This document shows positions 19,001-25,530 of a stretch of 64,000 nt of DNA, piece by piece. Origin of the DNA: Micromonospora inyonensis (GTDB lineage: Bacteria; Actinomycetota; Actinomycetes; Mycobacteriales; Micromonosporaceae); the NCBI RefSeq assembly GCF_900091415.1, contig NZ_FMHU01000001.1, forward strand, positions 1,240,001 to 1,304,000, in the 5' to 3' direction. Position 1 is the stretch's first letter. The number at the start of each line of letters is the position of its first letter. The position numbers and the translations under genes are program-made. The notes under the pieces are model-generated. The model did no database searches. It had not been told where the DNA came from and worked only from the letters and a program-made list of their open reading frames with translations.

Positions 19001-21468
19001 AGACCGCCAGAGTCGGCACTGATCGACTCGTCCAGCAACGACACATCACTGATCGAACCCGTATCCCTGAAACCGGTCGAATCCGTGTCCCGGGAGCCGA
19101 GATCGGGGCTGAACACTCCACCGCTTGCCACAGACACGTCACTGACCGACGCCGTATCACCGACGCTGACGACGTCGACGATCGACATGCCACCGACACG
19201 GGAGCTGACACCACCCGGCACCGTACCGAGGGCCCCGACCACATCCGCCGTCCCGGGCGTCACGCTCCCGCCGGCCGACACGAGCACCTTGTGGTACCCG
19301 TCCACCCACTCCCGCTGGAACGAGGTGACCAACGCCGCATGACCGGCCGGATCGACACCGTACCGGCGGGCCAACGCGGTGAACTGGGCCTGCGCCAGAC
19401 CAGCCGCCGCCGCGGTGTGCCGCTCGGACATCACCGGCACCGTCGGCCCGCCGACACGCCCGCCTTCCTCGACATCGACGGTAGCCACACCGGCGGCCGG
19501 TCCGGTGACACCGGGGACCGTCACGGCCGAGAAACGGGCGGACAGGTCGGTAACCGCCTGCCGGACCACCCTCGCCACGGCACTGACCTGCCCGGCGTCG
19601 GGACCCGCCACCACACCCGGCAGCACGGCAGGGGCACCGAGGATCACATCGACCCCACGGTCCACCTGGCTCCACACGCCGCCCTCGACCGCCCTGAGCA
19701 CGCCAGCGGACGGCACCACCGCCCCAGCGCCTGTCGGCGTGCCGGGGCCTGTGGGTAGGCCGGCGGCGAGGTACTGGTCGATGTGGTGTTGAACGGCCAG
19801 GTGCGCGAGCGAGCGCAGCGCCTGCCGGTCGAACTCCGCCGGCAGCCCGGCGATCACCTGCCGCGCCCGCACCTCGGCCGGGATCCGCCCACCGGAGAAC
19901 GCCAACGCCTCGACCACCCGGGCCACCGCCCGCTGCCGGACACCCGTCAGATACCCCTCGGTCAACGCGGCAGCGGGCAGACCGACCGCGGACAGGAAAG
20001 CCGCAACAGCCCGATCACCCCGCCGGGCGTCGACCCACCCGGCGAACACCCGCTCAACCGACACGGGAAGCGCGGCCAGGAACTGCCGCGCCTGCCCCAT
20101 CCCGGCCAGCAGTCCACCATAGTGGTCCACCAGTTCCCGCTGGAACCGCTGCCACTGCTCCACCACCAGCGCACCAGCGACCGCTACCCACTCCGGCACC
20201 GGCACCAGCGGCACCGAGAAGCTCGGCACGGACCACGACGGCACCGGCAGGTCCGGCACCGACCACGACCGCACCGGCATCGGTTCAGGCGCCGCAGGCG
20301 CCGGTGGCGACAGCGACGGTGCCGACACCAGCGGGACGGGCACCGGGCCCGGCCCGCCAGAGCCCGCACCCGCCGGATCGTCGACCTCCGGCTGATACGT
20401 GGACGGTGCCGGAGTGACCGGAGCGACCGGCCTGCCGTCGGCGGTGAAACCGGTACCGGCGGGCATGTTCCACCGGGACCGGGTCGGATTGAACCCCAAA
20501 CCGACAGCCACGCGACGCGCAGCGGCCCCGGCCCCGGACGCGCCCAACTCACCCGACCCCGACAACGCCCCGGAAATCACGGCCATACCGAGACCACCGG
20601 GGTCGTAGGTCCCGTCGACGATGTAGCTGGCGGCGACGTCGCCGACCACCTCCAGGCCGACCTCCGACACCGGCACCATCAACAGGCTGGTCAACAGGTC
20701 ACGCGTGGCATCCGACACTTCGAACTTCGCCAGACCACCACCCACGACCCCGGCGAACCGGCCCAACGCCGGCCCGGCCGCCGTGGTCACACCCGCCACC
20801 GCCAACCCGTACAACGCCTGCTTACCGACCTGCCCCCAGTCGACCCCCGGCACCAGACCATCAGCCAACATGCTGATCTGCGCCAACAACGACGACCCCG
20901 GCATGAACAACATCTGGATCGCCGTGCTGCTCGCCGCCGCCCGCACCATCGACGACCGCAGGATCGTCTGGATGATCGTCCGAACCTTCACGATGTGCGC
21001 CGCCGCCTCCACCGGCAGGACAAACGCCATCGCGAACGCGACCGCCAACTCCGTCATCATGAAGACGAACATGACCAGCGCCTGACGATCCGTCAGCTCC
21101 ATCTGGTTCAGGAAGCCCCGCATCGCCTGAGCCACGCCGACCTTCACATCGGCGACCCCGTCCAACAACTCCACGAACGGAGCCGTCTGCGCCACGAACC
21201 GGTCGAAGACCTCACCCTCCCCCGCCGCCCCAACCACCTTGATCACCTGGGCCAGCTCCGGAACCAACAGGGTCCGCACCCGATCCGCCAGCACCTCCAA
21301 CGCGTTCAGGTCGTACGCCAACACCGGCAGATTCGACCGGTGCAACCGCATCCCGGTGAACGCCTCCAGGGCCTGCTTCGACGACTCACTGAGACCCACG
21401 GAAGGAACCGCGGCCTCAGCCACCGCCAACGCCCCCTCCCCACCCCCACCAGGGGCACTCAATGCCAA
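8329..21468 (-). CDS. Giant polymorphic-toxin-like protein with 15 winged-helix repeats
   Basis: 4,379 codons from TTG 21468. An in-frame TGA directly precedes the TTG, so no earlier start is possible in this frame. Residues about 1-320 resemble the membrane-interacting N-terminal scaffold of actinobacterial WXG100-like/CpnT-like polymorphic toxins, with a hydrophobic stretch (ALVMFVFMMTELAVAFAMAF) near residue 130. Residues about 330-860 are low-complexity and helical. About 870-1050 is a globular part with WFTIAGHRN and LLVWCDAAW. From about 1245 the protein is repeats: winged-helix units of about 112 aa (NALIDRMDDNGIITASESDL, then AEATSAQQPTVHRRI and the wing GAARYGVSDPGQP) in clusters of 4, 3, 3 and 5, separated by Pro-rich linkers containing EDLSWLDHG and GGNLGDWATYEVDP. 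It ends inside repeat 15 with RRNVSRD; no C-terminal toxin domain is present. No signal peptide is seen. Role unknown; type VII-like export, DNA binding or loss of a toxin domain are inferences. Confidence 0.75.
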   Translation of the reverse strand: MALSAPGGGGEGALAVAEAAVPSVGLSESSKQALEAFTGMRLHRSNLPVLAYDLNALEVLADRVRTLLVPELAQVIKVVGAAGEGEVFDRFVAQTAPFVELLDGVADVKVGVAQAMRGFLNQMELTDRQALVMFVFMMTELAVAFAMAFVLPVEAAAHIVKVRTIIQTILRSSMVRAAASSTAIQMLFMPGSSLLAQISMLADGLVPGVDWGQVGKQALYGLAVAGVTTAAGPALGRFAGVVGGGLAKFEVSDATRDLLTSLLMVPVSEVGLEVVGDVAASYIVDGTYDPGGLGMAVISGALSGSGELGASGAGAAARRVAVGLGFNPTRSRWNMPAGTGFTADGRPVAPVTPAPSTYQPEVDDPAGAGSGGPGPVPVPLVSAPSLSPPAPAAPEPMPVRSWSVPDLPVPSWSVPSFSVPLVPVPEWVAVAGALVVEQWQRFQRELVDHYGGLLAGMGQARQFLAALPVSVERVFAGWVDARRGDRAVAAFLSAVGLPAAALTEGYLTGVRQRAVARVVEALAFSGGRIPAEVRARQVIAGLPAEFDRQALRSLAHLAVQHHIDQYLAAGLPTGPGTPTGAGAVVPSAGVLRAVEGGVWSQVDRGVDVILGAPAVLPGVVAGPDAGQVSAVARVVRQAVTDLSARFSAVTVPGVTGPAAGVATVDVEEGGRVGGPTVPVMSERHTAAAAGLAQAQFTALARRYGVDPAGHAALVTSFQREWVDGYHKVLVSAGGSVTPGTADVVGALGTVPGGVSSRVGGMSIVDVVSVGDTASVSDVSVASGGVFSPDLGSRDTDSTGFRDTGSISDVSLLDESISADSGGLGERAVAATGPAVERIHDLASGGYGRASDAQLRRLAADLGIQAASPDGVLPRLFEVSRDVVMADTFSGVYFADPVVADLDAAADRTAAQALPSVEGWFTIAGHRNLAERLADDPVRQALFLRMITASPAWQHAVAQAQQRGGGIPDILLVWCDAAWRGPGQATSFGGWLRTQLRARRLMSSTHEVDQIPGELRPHGDEPVRSVLFSDGSVELFGPDLVEAVRTADIVENGQEPGVRWPDQEDFAAAGGRHRWAGNTSGGQSPDPAEGGDPSGPDPVSAAQWVWGPSRDPGAQLPGEDLSWLDHGGMPGPLDDPGALTASSWPVEGAGPAGPVPGIGVTDGHGAAMSTDFDQPSIDNQAGDGSGNLGDWATYQEPDMDWQPSLAPSPAVTRTDAGTLHAGDTLHHPAYEPPTTLAPLHPDQPQPTAGSRWVRDPDEARRLFEQHVGHIAPTTPQRKQLRKLWNALIDRMDDNGIITASGSDLAEATSAQQSTVHHRIGVLRDRGLLQLVQEGRGGGAARYGVSDPGQPRQAPLPALPEGSQWLRDPDEARALFDQHAGHIATTTPQREQLRQLWNALIDRMDDNGIITASGSDLAEATSTLRPTVHARIGALLRGSALLQLVQEGRGGGAARYGVSDPGQPRQAPLPALPADSRWVRDPDEARALFDQHADHIATTTRQREQLRQLWNALIDRMDDDGTITASEPDLAEATSTPKPTVHNRIGALRGSALLQLVQDSHGRVAARYGVSDPGQPRQAPLPAPPEGGQWLRDPGEARALFDQHAGHIATTTPQREQLRQLWNALIDRMDDNGIITASVSALAEATSTPRPTVHRRIGALRGSALLQLVQEGHAGGAARYRVSDPGQPRQAPLPGPALGPDRPQGEDLSWLDHGATVPMSGPAPAPPAGTGLPGLPRPLDDPDAPTASSWPAGWAQPGWPVPGMGVTDGHGAAMSTDFDQPGIDDQSSDGGNLGDWASEGGNLGDWATYEVDPAGSLDVDPADLLYLFEAVGAEPDPAPQPMDPPRPQAPPGPSWSPPNGDQPSQSPGTQSFPPGPGMQDPAPQSPMSGLVPASPAGTGLPGLPGPLDDPDVPTASSWPAVARTDAGTVHAGDTLHHPADEPPTTPASLHPDQPQPQPAADSRWVRDPGEARALFDQHAGHIAPTTRQREQLRQLWNALIDRMDDNGIITASESDLAEATSAPQPTVHDRIGVLRDRGLLQRVRESHGRVAARYGVSDPGQPQQAPLPALPADSRWVRDPDEARALFDQHAGHIAPTTRQREQLRQLWNALIDHMDDDGTITASVSALAEATSTPQRTVHRRMRALRGSALLRLVQEGRGGGAARYGVSDPGQPRQAPRQALPEGGQWLRDPGGARALFDQHAGHIAPTTRQREQLRQLWNALIDRMDDNGIITASESDLAEATSTPQPTVHDRIGVLRDRGLLQRVREGRGRVAARYGVSDPGQPRQAPLPGPALGPDRPQGEDLSWLDHGATVPMSGPAPASPAGTGLPGLPGPLDDPDAPTASSWPAGWAQPGWPVPGMGVTDGHGAAMSTDFDQPGIDDQSSDGGNLGDWAGEGGNLGDWATYEVDPAGSLDVDPADLLYPFEAVGTEPDPAPQPMDPPRPQAPPGPTSWSPPNGDQPSQSPGTQSFPPGPGMQDPAPQSPMSGLVPASPAGTGLPGLPGPLDDPDAPTASSWPAGWAEPGWPVPGMGVTDGHGAAMSTDFDQPGIDDQASDGGNLGDWASEGGNLGDWATYEVDPARSLDVDPADLLYLLEAVGTEPDPAPQPMDPPRPQAPPGPTSWSPPNGDQPSQSPGTQSFPPGPGMQDPAPQSPMSGLVPASPAGTGLPGLPGPLDDPDAPTASSWPAGWAQPGWPVPGMGVTDGHGAAMSTDFDQPGIDDQASDGGNLGDWATYEVDPAGSLDVDPADLLYPFEAVGAEPDPAPQPMDPPRPQAPPGPTSWSPPNGDQPSQFPGTQSFPPGPGMQDPAPQSPMSGLVPAPPAGTGLPGLPRPLDNPDVPTASSWPAVARTDAGTVHAGDTLHHPADEPPTTPASLHPDQPQPQPQPAAGSRWVRDPGEARALFDQHADHIATTTPQREQLRQLWNALIDRMDDNGIITASESDLAEATSAPQPTVHDRIGVLRGSGLLQRVRESHGRGAARYGVSDPGQPQQAPLPALPADSRWVRDPDEARALFDQHADHIASTTRQREQLRQLWNALIDHMDDDGTITASVSALAEATSTPQRTVHRRMRALRGSALLRLVQEGRGGGAARYGVSDPGQPRQAPRQALPEGGQWLRDPGGARALFDQHAGHIAPTTPQREQLRQLWNALIDRMDDNGIITASESDLAEATSTPQPTVHDRIGVLRDRGLLQRVREGRGRVAARYGVSDPGQPRQAPLPGPALGPDRPQGEDLSWLDHGATVPMSGPAPAPPAGTGLPGLPRPLDDPDAPTASSWPAGWAQPGWPVPGMGVTDGHGAAMSTDFDQPGIDDQASDGGNLGDWASEGGNLGDWATYEVDPARSLDVDPADLLYLLEAVGTEPDPAPQPMDPPRPQAPPGPTSWSPPNGDQPSQSPGTQSFPPGPGMQDPAPQSPMSGLVPASPAGTGLPGLPGPLDDPDAPTASSWPAGWAEPGWPVPGMGVTDGHGAAMSTDFDQPGIDDQASDGGNLGDWAGEGGNLGDWATYEVDAAGSLDVDPADLLYLLEAVGAEPDPGPQPMDPPRPQAPPGPSWSPPNGDQPSQSPGTQSFPPGPGMQDPAPQSPMSGLVPASPAGTGLPGLPGPLDDPDAPTASSWPAGWAEPGWAEPGWPVPGMGVTDGHGAAMSTDFDQPGIDDQASDGGNLGDWATYEVDPARSLDVDPADLLYLLEAVGTEPDPAPQPMDPPRPQAPPGPTSWSPPNGDQPSQSPGTQSFPPGPGMQDPAPQSPMSGLVPAPPAGTGLPGLPGPLDDPDAPTASSWPAVARTDAGTVHAGDTLHHPADEPPTTPASPQPDQPQPQPQPAAGSRRVRDPGEARALFDQHAGHIATTTPQREQLRQLWNALIDRMDDNGIITASESDLAEATSTLQPTVHARIGVLRDRGLLQRVREGRGGVAARYGVSDPGQPRQAPLPAPPADSRWVRDPDEARALFDQHAGHIATTTPQREQLRQLWNALIDRMDDNGIITASESDLAEATSAQQSTVHRRIGALLRGSALLQLVQEGHGRGAARYGVSDPGQPRQAPLPAPPEGSRWLRDPGEARALFDQHADHIATTTPQREQLQQLWNALIDRMDDNGIITASESDLAEATSAQQPTVHHRIGVLRDRGLLQRVQESRGGGAARYGVSDPGQPRQAPLPAPPEGSQWLRDPDGARALFDQHAGRIATTTRQREQLRQLWNALIDRMDDNGIITASESDLAEATSAQQSTVHRRIGALLRGSALLQLVQEGHGRGAARYGVSDPGQPRQAPLPAPPEGSRWLRDPGEARALFDQHAGHIATTTPQREQLRQLWNALIDRMDDNGIITASEPDLAEATSTLQPTVHARIGVLRGSGLLQRVREGRGGVAARYGVSDPGQPRRNVSRD
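11820..12810 (-). repeat. Winged-helix cluster 3 (3 units)
   Basis: Three tandem units, residues about 2887-3217, matching cluster 2 unit for unit, including the NALIDHMDDDGTITASVSAL variant in the middle copy. This shows that the whole block was duplicated after the units had diverged. Confidence 0.85.
14607..15600 (-). repeat. Winged-helix cluster 2 (3 units)
   Basis: Three tandem units, residues about 1957-2288. The middle unit differs from most others by NALIDHMDDDGTITASVSAL and HRRMRAL. The trio is nearly identical to cluster 3, 2,787 bp away. Confidence 0.85.
16395..17735 (-). repeat. Winged-helix cluster 1 (4 units)
   Basis: Four tandem units of about 336 bp encoding residues about 1246-1692 of the giant protein. 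Each starts with RW(V/L)RDPDEAR, has a helix-turn-helix of the MarR/IclR kind (SDLAEAT...PTVH.RI) and a short glycine-rich wing. Unit 1 is the most diverged (ARRLFEQHVGHIAPTTPQRK), as expected for the oldest copy. Confidence 0.85.
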
Positions 21469-21782
21469 TCACCCAGCAGCGCACCAACGCCTCGGCCGTC
21501 GGCCATCTCGTTCCCACGCGAAGCAGCCCCGCGCACCGCCACTCATGTCCGCAACCAGCTCGGAACCGATGGCCTCCGTTTCACCCAGACACAACGACAG
21601 AGGCCCACCGCCTCGCCCTGAAATCCAGGGCCGCACACACCTCGACCAACAGCTCCTCATCACTCAACGCGCTCATCCCACCACCCCCCCGTTACCCCAC
21701 GACTGAATCCTGGCAGTGGGTTCACCACCCGGGACTGCGTAGGATTTCGGCCCTGTCTCACATTCGGTGGTGACGGAGAGTC
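21469..21782 (-). other. Upstream region of the giant gene; possible small ORF
   Basis: A short minus-strand frame at 21676-21581 reads MSALSDEELLVEVCAALDFR and stops after 31 codons. Beyond the stop, another frame runs on to the TGA next to the giant gene's TTG. This could be a small real gene broken by one frameshift, or the lost beginning of the giant gene. Codon pattern alone does not settle it. No convincing ribosome binding site stands before TTG 21468. Confidence 0.25.
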
Positions 21783-22337
21783 GTGAGGGTCGTCGACACT
21801 GGCGTGAAGGATGTCGATGAGCTTGCGCGGACGGTGTTTTCGGGTCTTTCTCCGCTGGTCGTAGCGGACGTGGCCGACGAGGGCGAGCGGATCGTGGTGC
21901 GGGCCCCGACGCCGCAGGACACCGCGGTCTGCCCGACGTGCGGGGCCTCGTCGGAACGGGTCCACGGCTATCACTGGCGGACGGTGGCCGACGTTCCGGT
22001 CGACGGGCGTCGGGTGGTGGTCCGCGTGCGGGTGCGGCGTCTGGTGTGCCCGACGCGCGGCTGCCGCCACACCTTCCGCGAACAGGTTCCCGGGGTGCTG
22101 GAGCGATACCAGCGACGCACGGCCCGCCTGTCCCGGCACGTCAAGGCCGCGGTCAAGGAGTTAGCGGGCCGGGCAGGAGCCCGTCTGCTGGCGACACTCG
22201 CCATGGGTCTGTCCCGTCACACGGCCCTGCGCGCCCTGCTACGCATCCCGTTGCCCACCGGGCGGACACCCCGCGTGATCAGCCTGGCCTGCGTTCCGCA
22301 GCTTCGCTTCGATATAGTCCGCGAATATGGGGCTTGA
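21783..22337 (+). pseudogene. ISL3-family transposase, truncated
   Basis: From the GTG at 21783, 184 codons encode the N-terminal part of an ISL3 transposase. The zinc-binding region is CPTCGASSERVHG followed by CPTRGCRHTF, and then the helix-turn-helix region (LATLAMGLSRHTALRAL). ISL3 transposases are usually over 400 aa; the similarity stops after TPRVISL at about 22286, where the catalytic DDE core should begin. It is probably cut by insertion or recombination of the neighbouring IS1634-like element. Confidence 0.85.
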
Positions 22338-22361
22338 GCTGGGCAAACGTCGGCAGGCCCG

Positions 22362-22378
22362 GTGACATGGCATGTCAC
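22362..22378. repeat. 17-bp perfect palindrome between two IS
   Basis: GTGACATG-G-CATGTCAC lies between the end of the ISL3 fragment and the stop codon of the IS1634-like transposase. It may be part of an IS terminus or an operator; nothing decides. Confidence 0.4.
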
Positions 22379-22400
22379 TAGGCCGTGGTGTTCGTGCTGG

Positions 22401-24128
22401 TCAGGCGGTTGCGGGTGTCGCGTTGATGACGCGGGGCGGCTCGGTGATCTTCAGCTTGGCGAACAGGGCCTTCTGGGGCTGCGACAGCTCGGTGCGCTGG
22501 CAGAAGGTGCCGGCGGGGCCGGTGAACACGCCGACGTGCAGCCGCTCGACATCTGCGCGGATCTTGCCCCAGGTGTGGCCGGTGCCGGTTTCGGCGACGC
22601 GGATGAGCAGCAGCGCCAGCCAGCAGAGCAGGATGTGGGCGCGGATGCGGTCCTCGCGGCGGTGGAACACCGGCCGCAGGTCGAGGGTGGTCTTCATGTC
22701 GCGCCAGCCGCGTTCGACCTCGAGGAGTTGCTTGTAGCCCAGGGCGATGTCCTCGGCGGAGAGCTTGGGGTCGGAGCAGCGCAGCAGGTACTTGCCGTCC
22801 AGGCGCTGCTCGGCCTTGACTGCGGCGGCGTAGATGCGCAGCAGCCCACCGGGGGTGACACGGAGGTAGCGGTTCAGGCCAGGCTTGGTGGAGATCACCC
22901 CGCGCAGCTCGGCGCGTTTCGTGGCGCTCAGCGTGTCCGAACCGTCGATCTTGTCGGTGAGCTGGGCGATCAGCCGTTCACGCACGGCGGCGTCGCGTTG
23001 GGCGGCGTCGGGGTTGAAGCAGATCACGAACCGGTCGTCTCCGCCGATGTTGACTTCCTTGACCTGCAGGTTGTCGGCGACGGTGGCGTAGCGGCCCTGC
23101 CGGGCCAGGGCGACGTCGGCCTCGGCGGTGCCGGCGCGCAGCTTCTCGCCGAGGATGTAGCCGCCTGCGCCCTGCTGCAGGAACCTTCTGTTCTCGGCGG
23201 AGGCGAAGCCACGGTCGGCGACCCAGACGACGCGGGCGAGGCTCCACTCGCGCATGTCGGTCTTGACCTGGCGGATCAGCGCCGAGTCGCTGGTGTTGCC
23301 CGGCCAGCACCACACCCGCACCGGGATGCCGGTGCGGGTGACGGCCATGCCGACCACGACCTGGGGCAGGTCGTCGCGGGAGTCCTTGCTCTTGCCGTGA
23401 GTGCGGAACCCGGCCTGCTTGACCGCCACCGGGTCGCCTTCGGCCACGACCGTGCCCCGCTCGTCGCGCCACAGCGGCTCGTCGGCCTCGTCGAGTTCGA
23501 AGTAGGTGCTGGTCGTGTCGAAGAACAGTAGGTCGACTTCCAGGTTGAGCAGGTCGGCGATCTGGTCGTAGACGCCCCGGGTCAGCGCGGGCTCCACCTC
23601 GATGAGCTGGTCCATCGCCCGGTAGCAGGCATCGTCGGTGACGTGCGGCAGGCCGGGCAGGTGCACGTCCTGGCAGACCCACTCGGACGCGGCCAGCTTC
23701 GACGACGGCGCCAGGGCCCGGTTCGCGACCAGCGCGAACAGCACCCGTTCCACGTCGACCTCGCGGCGGGCGGAACCCACCAGCGGCTGCAGGATCTTGT
23801 CGATGCGCAGCCACCGCCACAGGCCGTCGAGCAACCACGCCCCGCCCAGCGGCCGTGACTCGACGAACGACAACCCCGCCGGCGCGGCCGCGGCGAGGGC
23901 GTCGGCCGGATCCAGCAGCCGTGACAGCGCATCGACCAGGCGGCGGACCCCGGCGATGTCGAGCTGGTCCTCACGGCCGAACGAGTACAGCACCCGCGTC
24001 TTGGACGCCTTCGCCACCGGATCCCACCCATTGTGGGCCAGCTGCAGGTAGCGGATCGTCTGCCCATCACGGGTCTTAAGAGAACTCGCTGGCGACGCGG
24101 GCCTCGTCTGGTGCACGAGCTGGGGCAC
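22401..24128 (-). CDS. IS1634-family (IS4-like) transposase
   Basis: A DDE transposase of about 575 aa, near the usual family length. Typical stretches are TIRYLQLAHNGWDP and RVLYSFGREDQLD near the start, LLFFDTTSTYFE (first catalytic Asp), VVVGMAVTRTGIPVRVWCWPGNTSD, VVWVADRGFASAENRRFLQ (second Asp), and ELSAEDIALGYKQL-type helices before LLEVERGWRDMKTTLDLRPV carrying the Glu. Start GTG 24128 is a guess: the first 18 residues (PQLVHQTRPASPASS) are not family-like and the frame stays open to 24347, so the true 5' end may have been changed when the element landed. It looks otherwise intact. Confidence 0.85.
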   Translation of the reverse strand: MPQLVHQTRPASPASSLKTRDGQTIRYLQLAHNGWDPVAKASKTRVLYSFGREDQLDIAGVRRLVDALSRLLDPADALAAAAPAGLSFVESRPLGGAWLLDGLWRWLRIDKILQPLVGSARREVDVERVLFALVANRALAPSSKLAASEWVCQDVHLPGLPHVTDDACYRAMDQLIEVEPALTRGVYDQIADLLNLEVDLLFFDTTSTYFELDEADEPLWRDERGTVVAEGDPVAVKQAGFRTHGKSKDSRDDLPQVVVGMAVTRTGIPVRVWCWPGNTSDSALIRQVKTDMREWSLARVVWVADRGFASAENRRFLQQGAGGYILGEKLRAGTAEADVALARQGRYATVADNLQVKEVNIGGDDRFVICFNPDAAQRDAAVRERLIAQLTDKIDGSDTLSATKRAELRGVISTKPGLNRYLRVTPGGLLRIYAAAVKAEQRLDGKYLLRCSDPKLSAEDIALGYKQLLEVERGWRDMKTTLDLRPVFHRREDRIRAHILLCWLALLLIRVAETGTGHTWGKIRADVERLHVGVFTGPAGTFCQRTELSQPQKALFAKLKITEPPRVINATPATA

Positions 24129-24345
24129 GATCGCCGTCACCTGGATCGGACCCCGGCTCGGGCTACCGGCCGACCTGCCGGTCATCGACGTCGGGCACGG
24201 CGGCGTGCGGTTCGGTCGCCAGCTCAAGCTCGCCGCGCTGTACCGCGGCATCGGTGGACGGCCGGTGGCCGTCCTCGATGACGAGCTCGGCGGCCGGGAT
24301 CTGGTCGAGGCCGCTGACCGCACCGAGCTGAACGGCCGGTTCGTC
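24121..24345 (+). pseudogene. HAD-like protein fragment
   Basis: The plus strand reads TIAVTWIGPRLGLPADLPVI, DVGHGGVRFGRQLKLAALYR and GRPVAVLDDELGG, resembling the C-terminal half of small actinobacterial HAD-superfamily proteins (conserved K and the LDDE acidic motif). There is no start, and both ends merge into other genes: the IS1634 transposase on the left, the reductase on the right. It therefore appears to be debris caught between an IS and the 3' end of the biosynthetic reductase gene. The family call is moderate. Confidence 0.4.
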
Positions 24346-25428
24346 AATGCTGATCTTCGCCGCCGGATCCACGGAGAGGGCCTGGAAGATCTTGGTGGGC
24401 TTGAGCACGTTGGCCGCGAAGTGCACTCCTTCGGGTATCTCGCCCGCGAGTACCGCGTTCGTGGCTGCAGCCGCCAGGAATCCGCTGAGTTCGTAGGAGT
24501 CGTCGCAGGTCAGCGACAGGACGGCCGCCGGCGCCTCGGCATCGTCCCCGTTCCAGAGGTGGAACTCCTGGCCGTACCACGTGCCGTGTCGCCGTACGTC
24601 CTCGGCCGCAGCACTGACCAGGTCGGAGGTGTTCGTGTCTCGCAGCGCCCAGGACAGGGCCAGTTGCTCGGGGAGCCGGTCGCCCCCGAACGCGGTATAC
24701 CAGTTCACCTGGCTGAGCCGGAGCGCGCGAACGAGCCGGACGGCCTCGGTGGACAGGAAAGGAAAGGCGTCCACCGGCCGGGGAAAGGCGGCAAGTGACA
24801 GGCCTCGTCGGGGTACGAGGCTCCGTTCCCGGACGGTGCCGTCTCGCCAACTGGCTCCAGGCGTGCCGTGCTCGGGTCCGCGACTGAGCAGTACGTCCCC
24901 AGCCGCGGCCGGGGTCAGCGGCGCCACCCCGCCGAGGTAGGCGTCGAGCCGGGTGGCCTGTCCGGCGATGTTGGCCAGGTGACGCGGCAGGAGTCCGGAC
25001 AGGCCCGGGAGGGCCCCGGCGGACAGCAGGGCGATCCGTCCGGCCGCCAGCCATTCGTGGGCGCCACCGCCGCTGCTCAGGCGCAGGAACGTGGGATCGT
25101 CCCCGGCAGCGTCGACGTAGTCGGTGCCGTTGTGCAGCGCCGCTCGGGCAACGGTGTCGAGAACCCGGTACGACGGACCGGCGCAGTTGACGAGGAGGCC
25201 GCACCGGGCCGCGAACCGGTCGAGCGCGGCCGGGTCGGCGAGGTCGACCGCCACGGGCTCGGCGAGGGCGCTGCCCGTATCCAGCGAGCGGACAAGTTCC
25301 TCGGCCCGCCCGAGGTCGCGTCCGGCAATGAGGAGCGAGGCGGCCGTGCTCTGGTGCAGGCGGCGCGCGACCGCGCTACCAACGGCTCCGTAGCCTCCGA
25401 GGATGCCGATGGTCGTGGTGTCCCTCAT
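24163..25428 (-). CDS. NAD(P)-dependent reductase (saccharopine dehydrogenase-like), altered C-terminus
   Basis: 421 codons from ATG 25428. The N-terminus is a Rossmann fold (IGILGGYGAVGSAVARRL), followed by LLIAGRDLGRAEELV, the substrate region LLVNCAGPSYRVLDTVARAA and DGTDYVDAAGDDP-type motifs of the saccharopine-dehydrogenase NADP-binding family. Such enzymes in thiazoline NRPS clusters are candidates for reducing a ring imine, the job done by thiazolinyl imide reductases; this is inference. The family-like part ends near residue 361 (KPTKIFQALSVDPAAKISI). The last about 60 codons are antisense to a HAD-like fragment, so the native 3' end is probably lost or replaced. It is divergent from the flavoprotein gene at 25531 with a Fur/Zur-like palindrome between them. 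Confidence 0.75.
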   Translation of the reverse strand: MRDTTTIGILGGYGAVGSAVARRLHQSTAASLLIAGRDLGRAEELVRSLDTGSALAEPVAVDLADPAALDRFAARCGLLVNCAGPSYRVLDTVARAALHNGTDYVDAAGDDPTFLRLSSGGGAHEWLAAGRIALLSAGALPGLSGLLPRHLANIAGQATRLDAYLGGVAPLTPAAAGDVLLSRGPEHGTPGASWRDGTVRERSLVPRRGLSLAAFPRPVDAFPFLSTEAVRLVRALRLSQVNWYTAFGGDRLPEQLALSWALRDTNTSDLVSAAAEDVRRHGTWYGQEFHLWNGDDAEAPAAVLSLTCDDSYELSGFLAAAATNAVLAGEIPEGVHFAANVLKPTKIFQALSVDPAAKISIDEPAVQLGAVSGLDQIPAAELVIEDGHRPSTDAAVQRGELELATEPHAAVPDVDDRQVGR

Positions 25429-25468
25429 CGTGTGGGCCCCTTCGCTGGACACTGGCCAACTCGCTAGA

Positions 25469-25483
25469 TGATACTCATTGTCA
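25469..25483. promoter_or_regulatory. Fur/Zur-type box between divergent genes
   Basis: TGATACTCATTGTCA matches the 7-1-7 Fur-family box TGATAATNATTATCA at 12 of 14 fixed positions. It lies 41 bp before the reductase start and 48 bp before the flavoprotein start, so it could control both. Confidence 0.55.
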
Positions 25484-25530
25484 TTTTCGTTCGGACAATG
25501 AGTGCCGGCATGGCCGGCAAGGAGGATGCC

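Noticed and set aside
18253..21621. Plus-strand ORFs of 501 and 612 aa over the giant gene's N-terminal part
   Set aside because: Composition is Arg/His/Asp-rich antisense; the minus frame carries the coherent scaffold with membrane segment.
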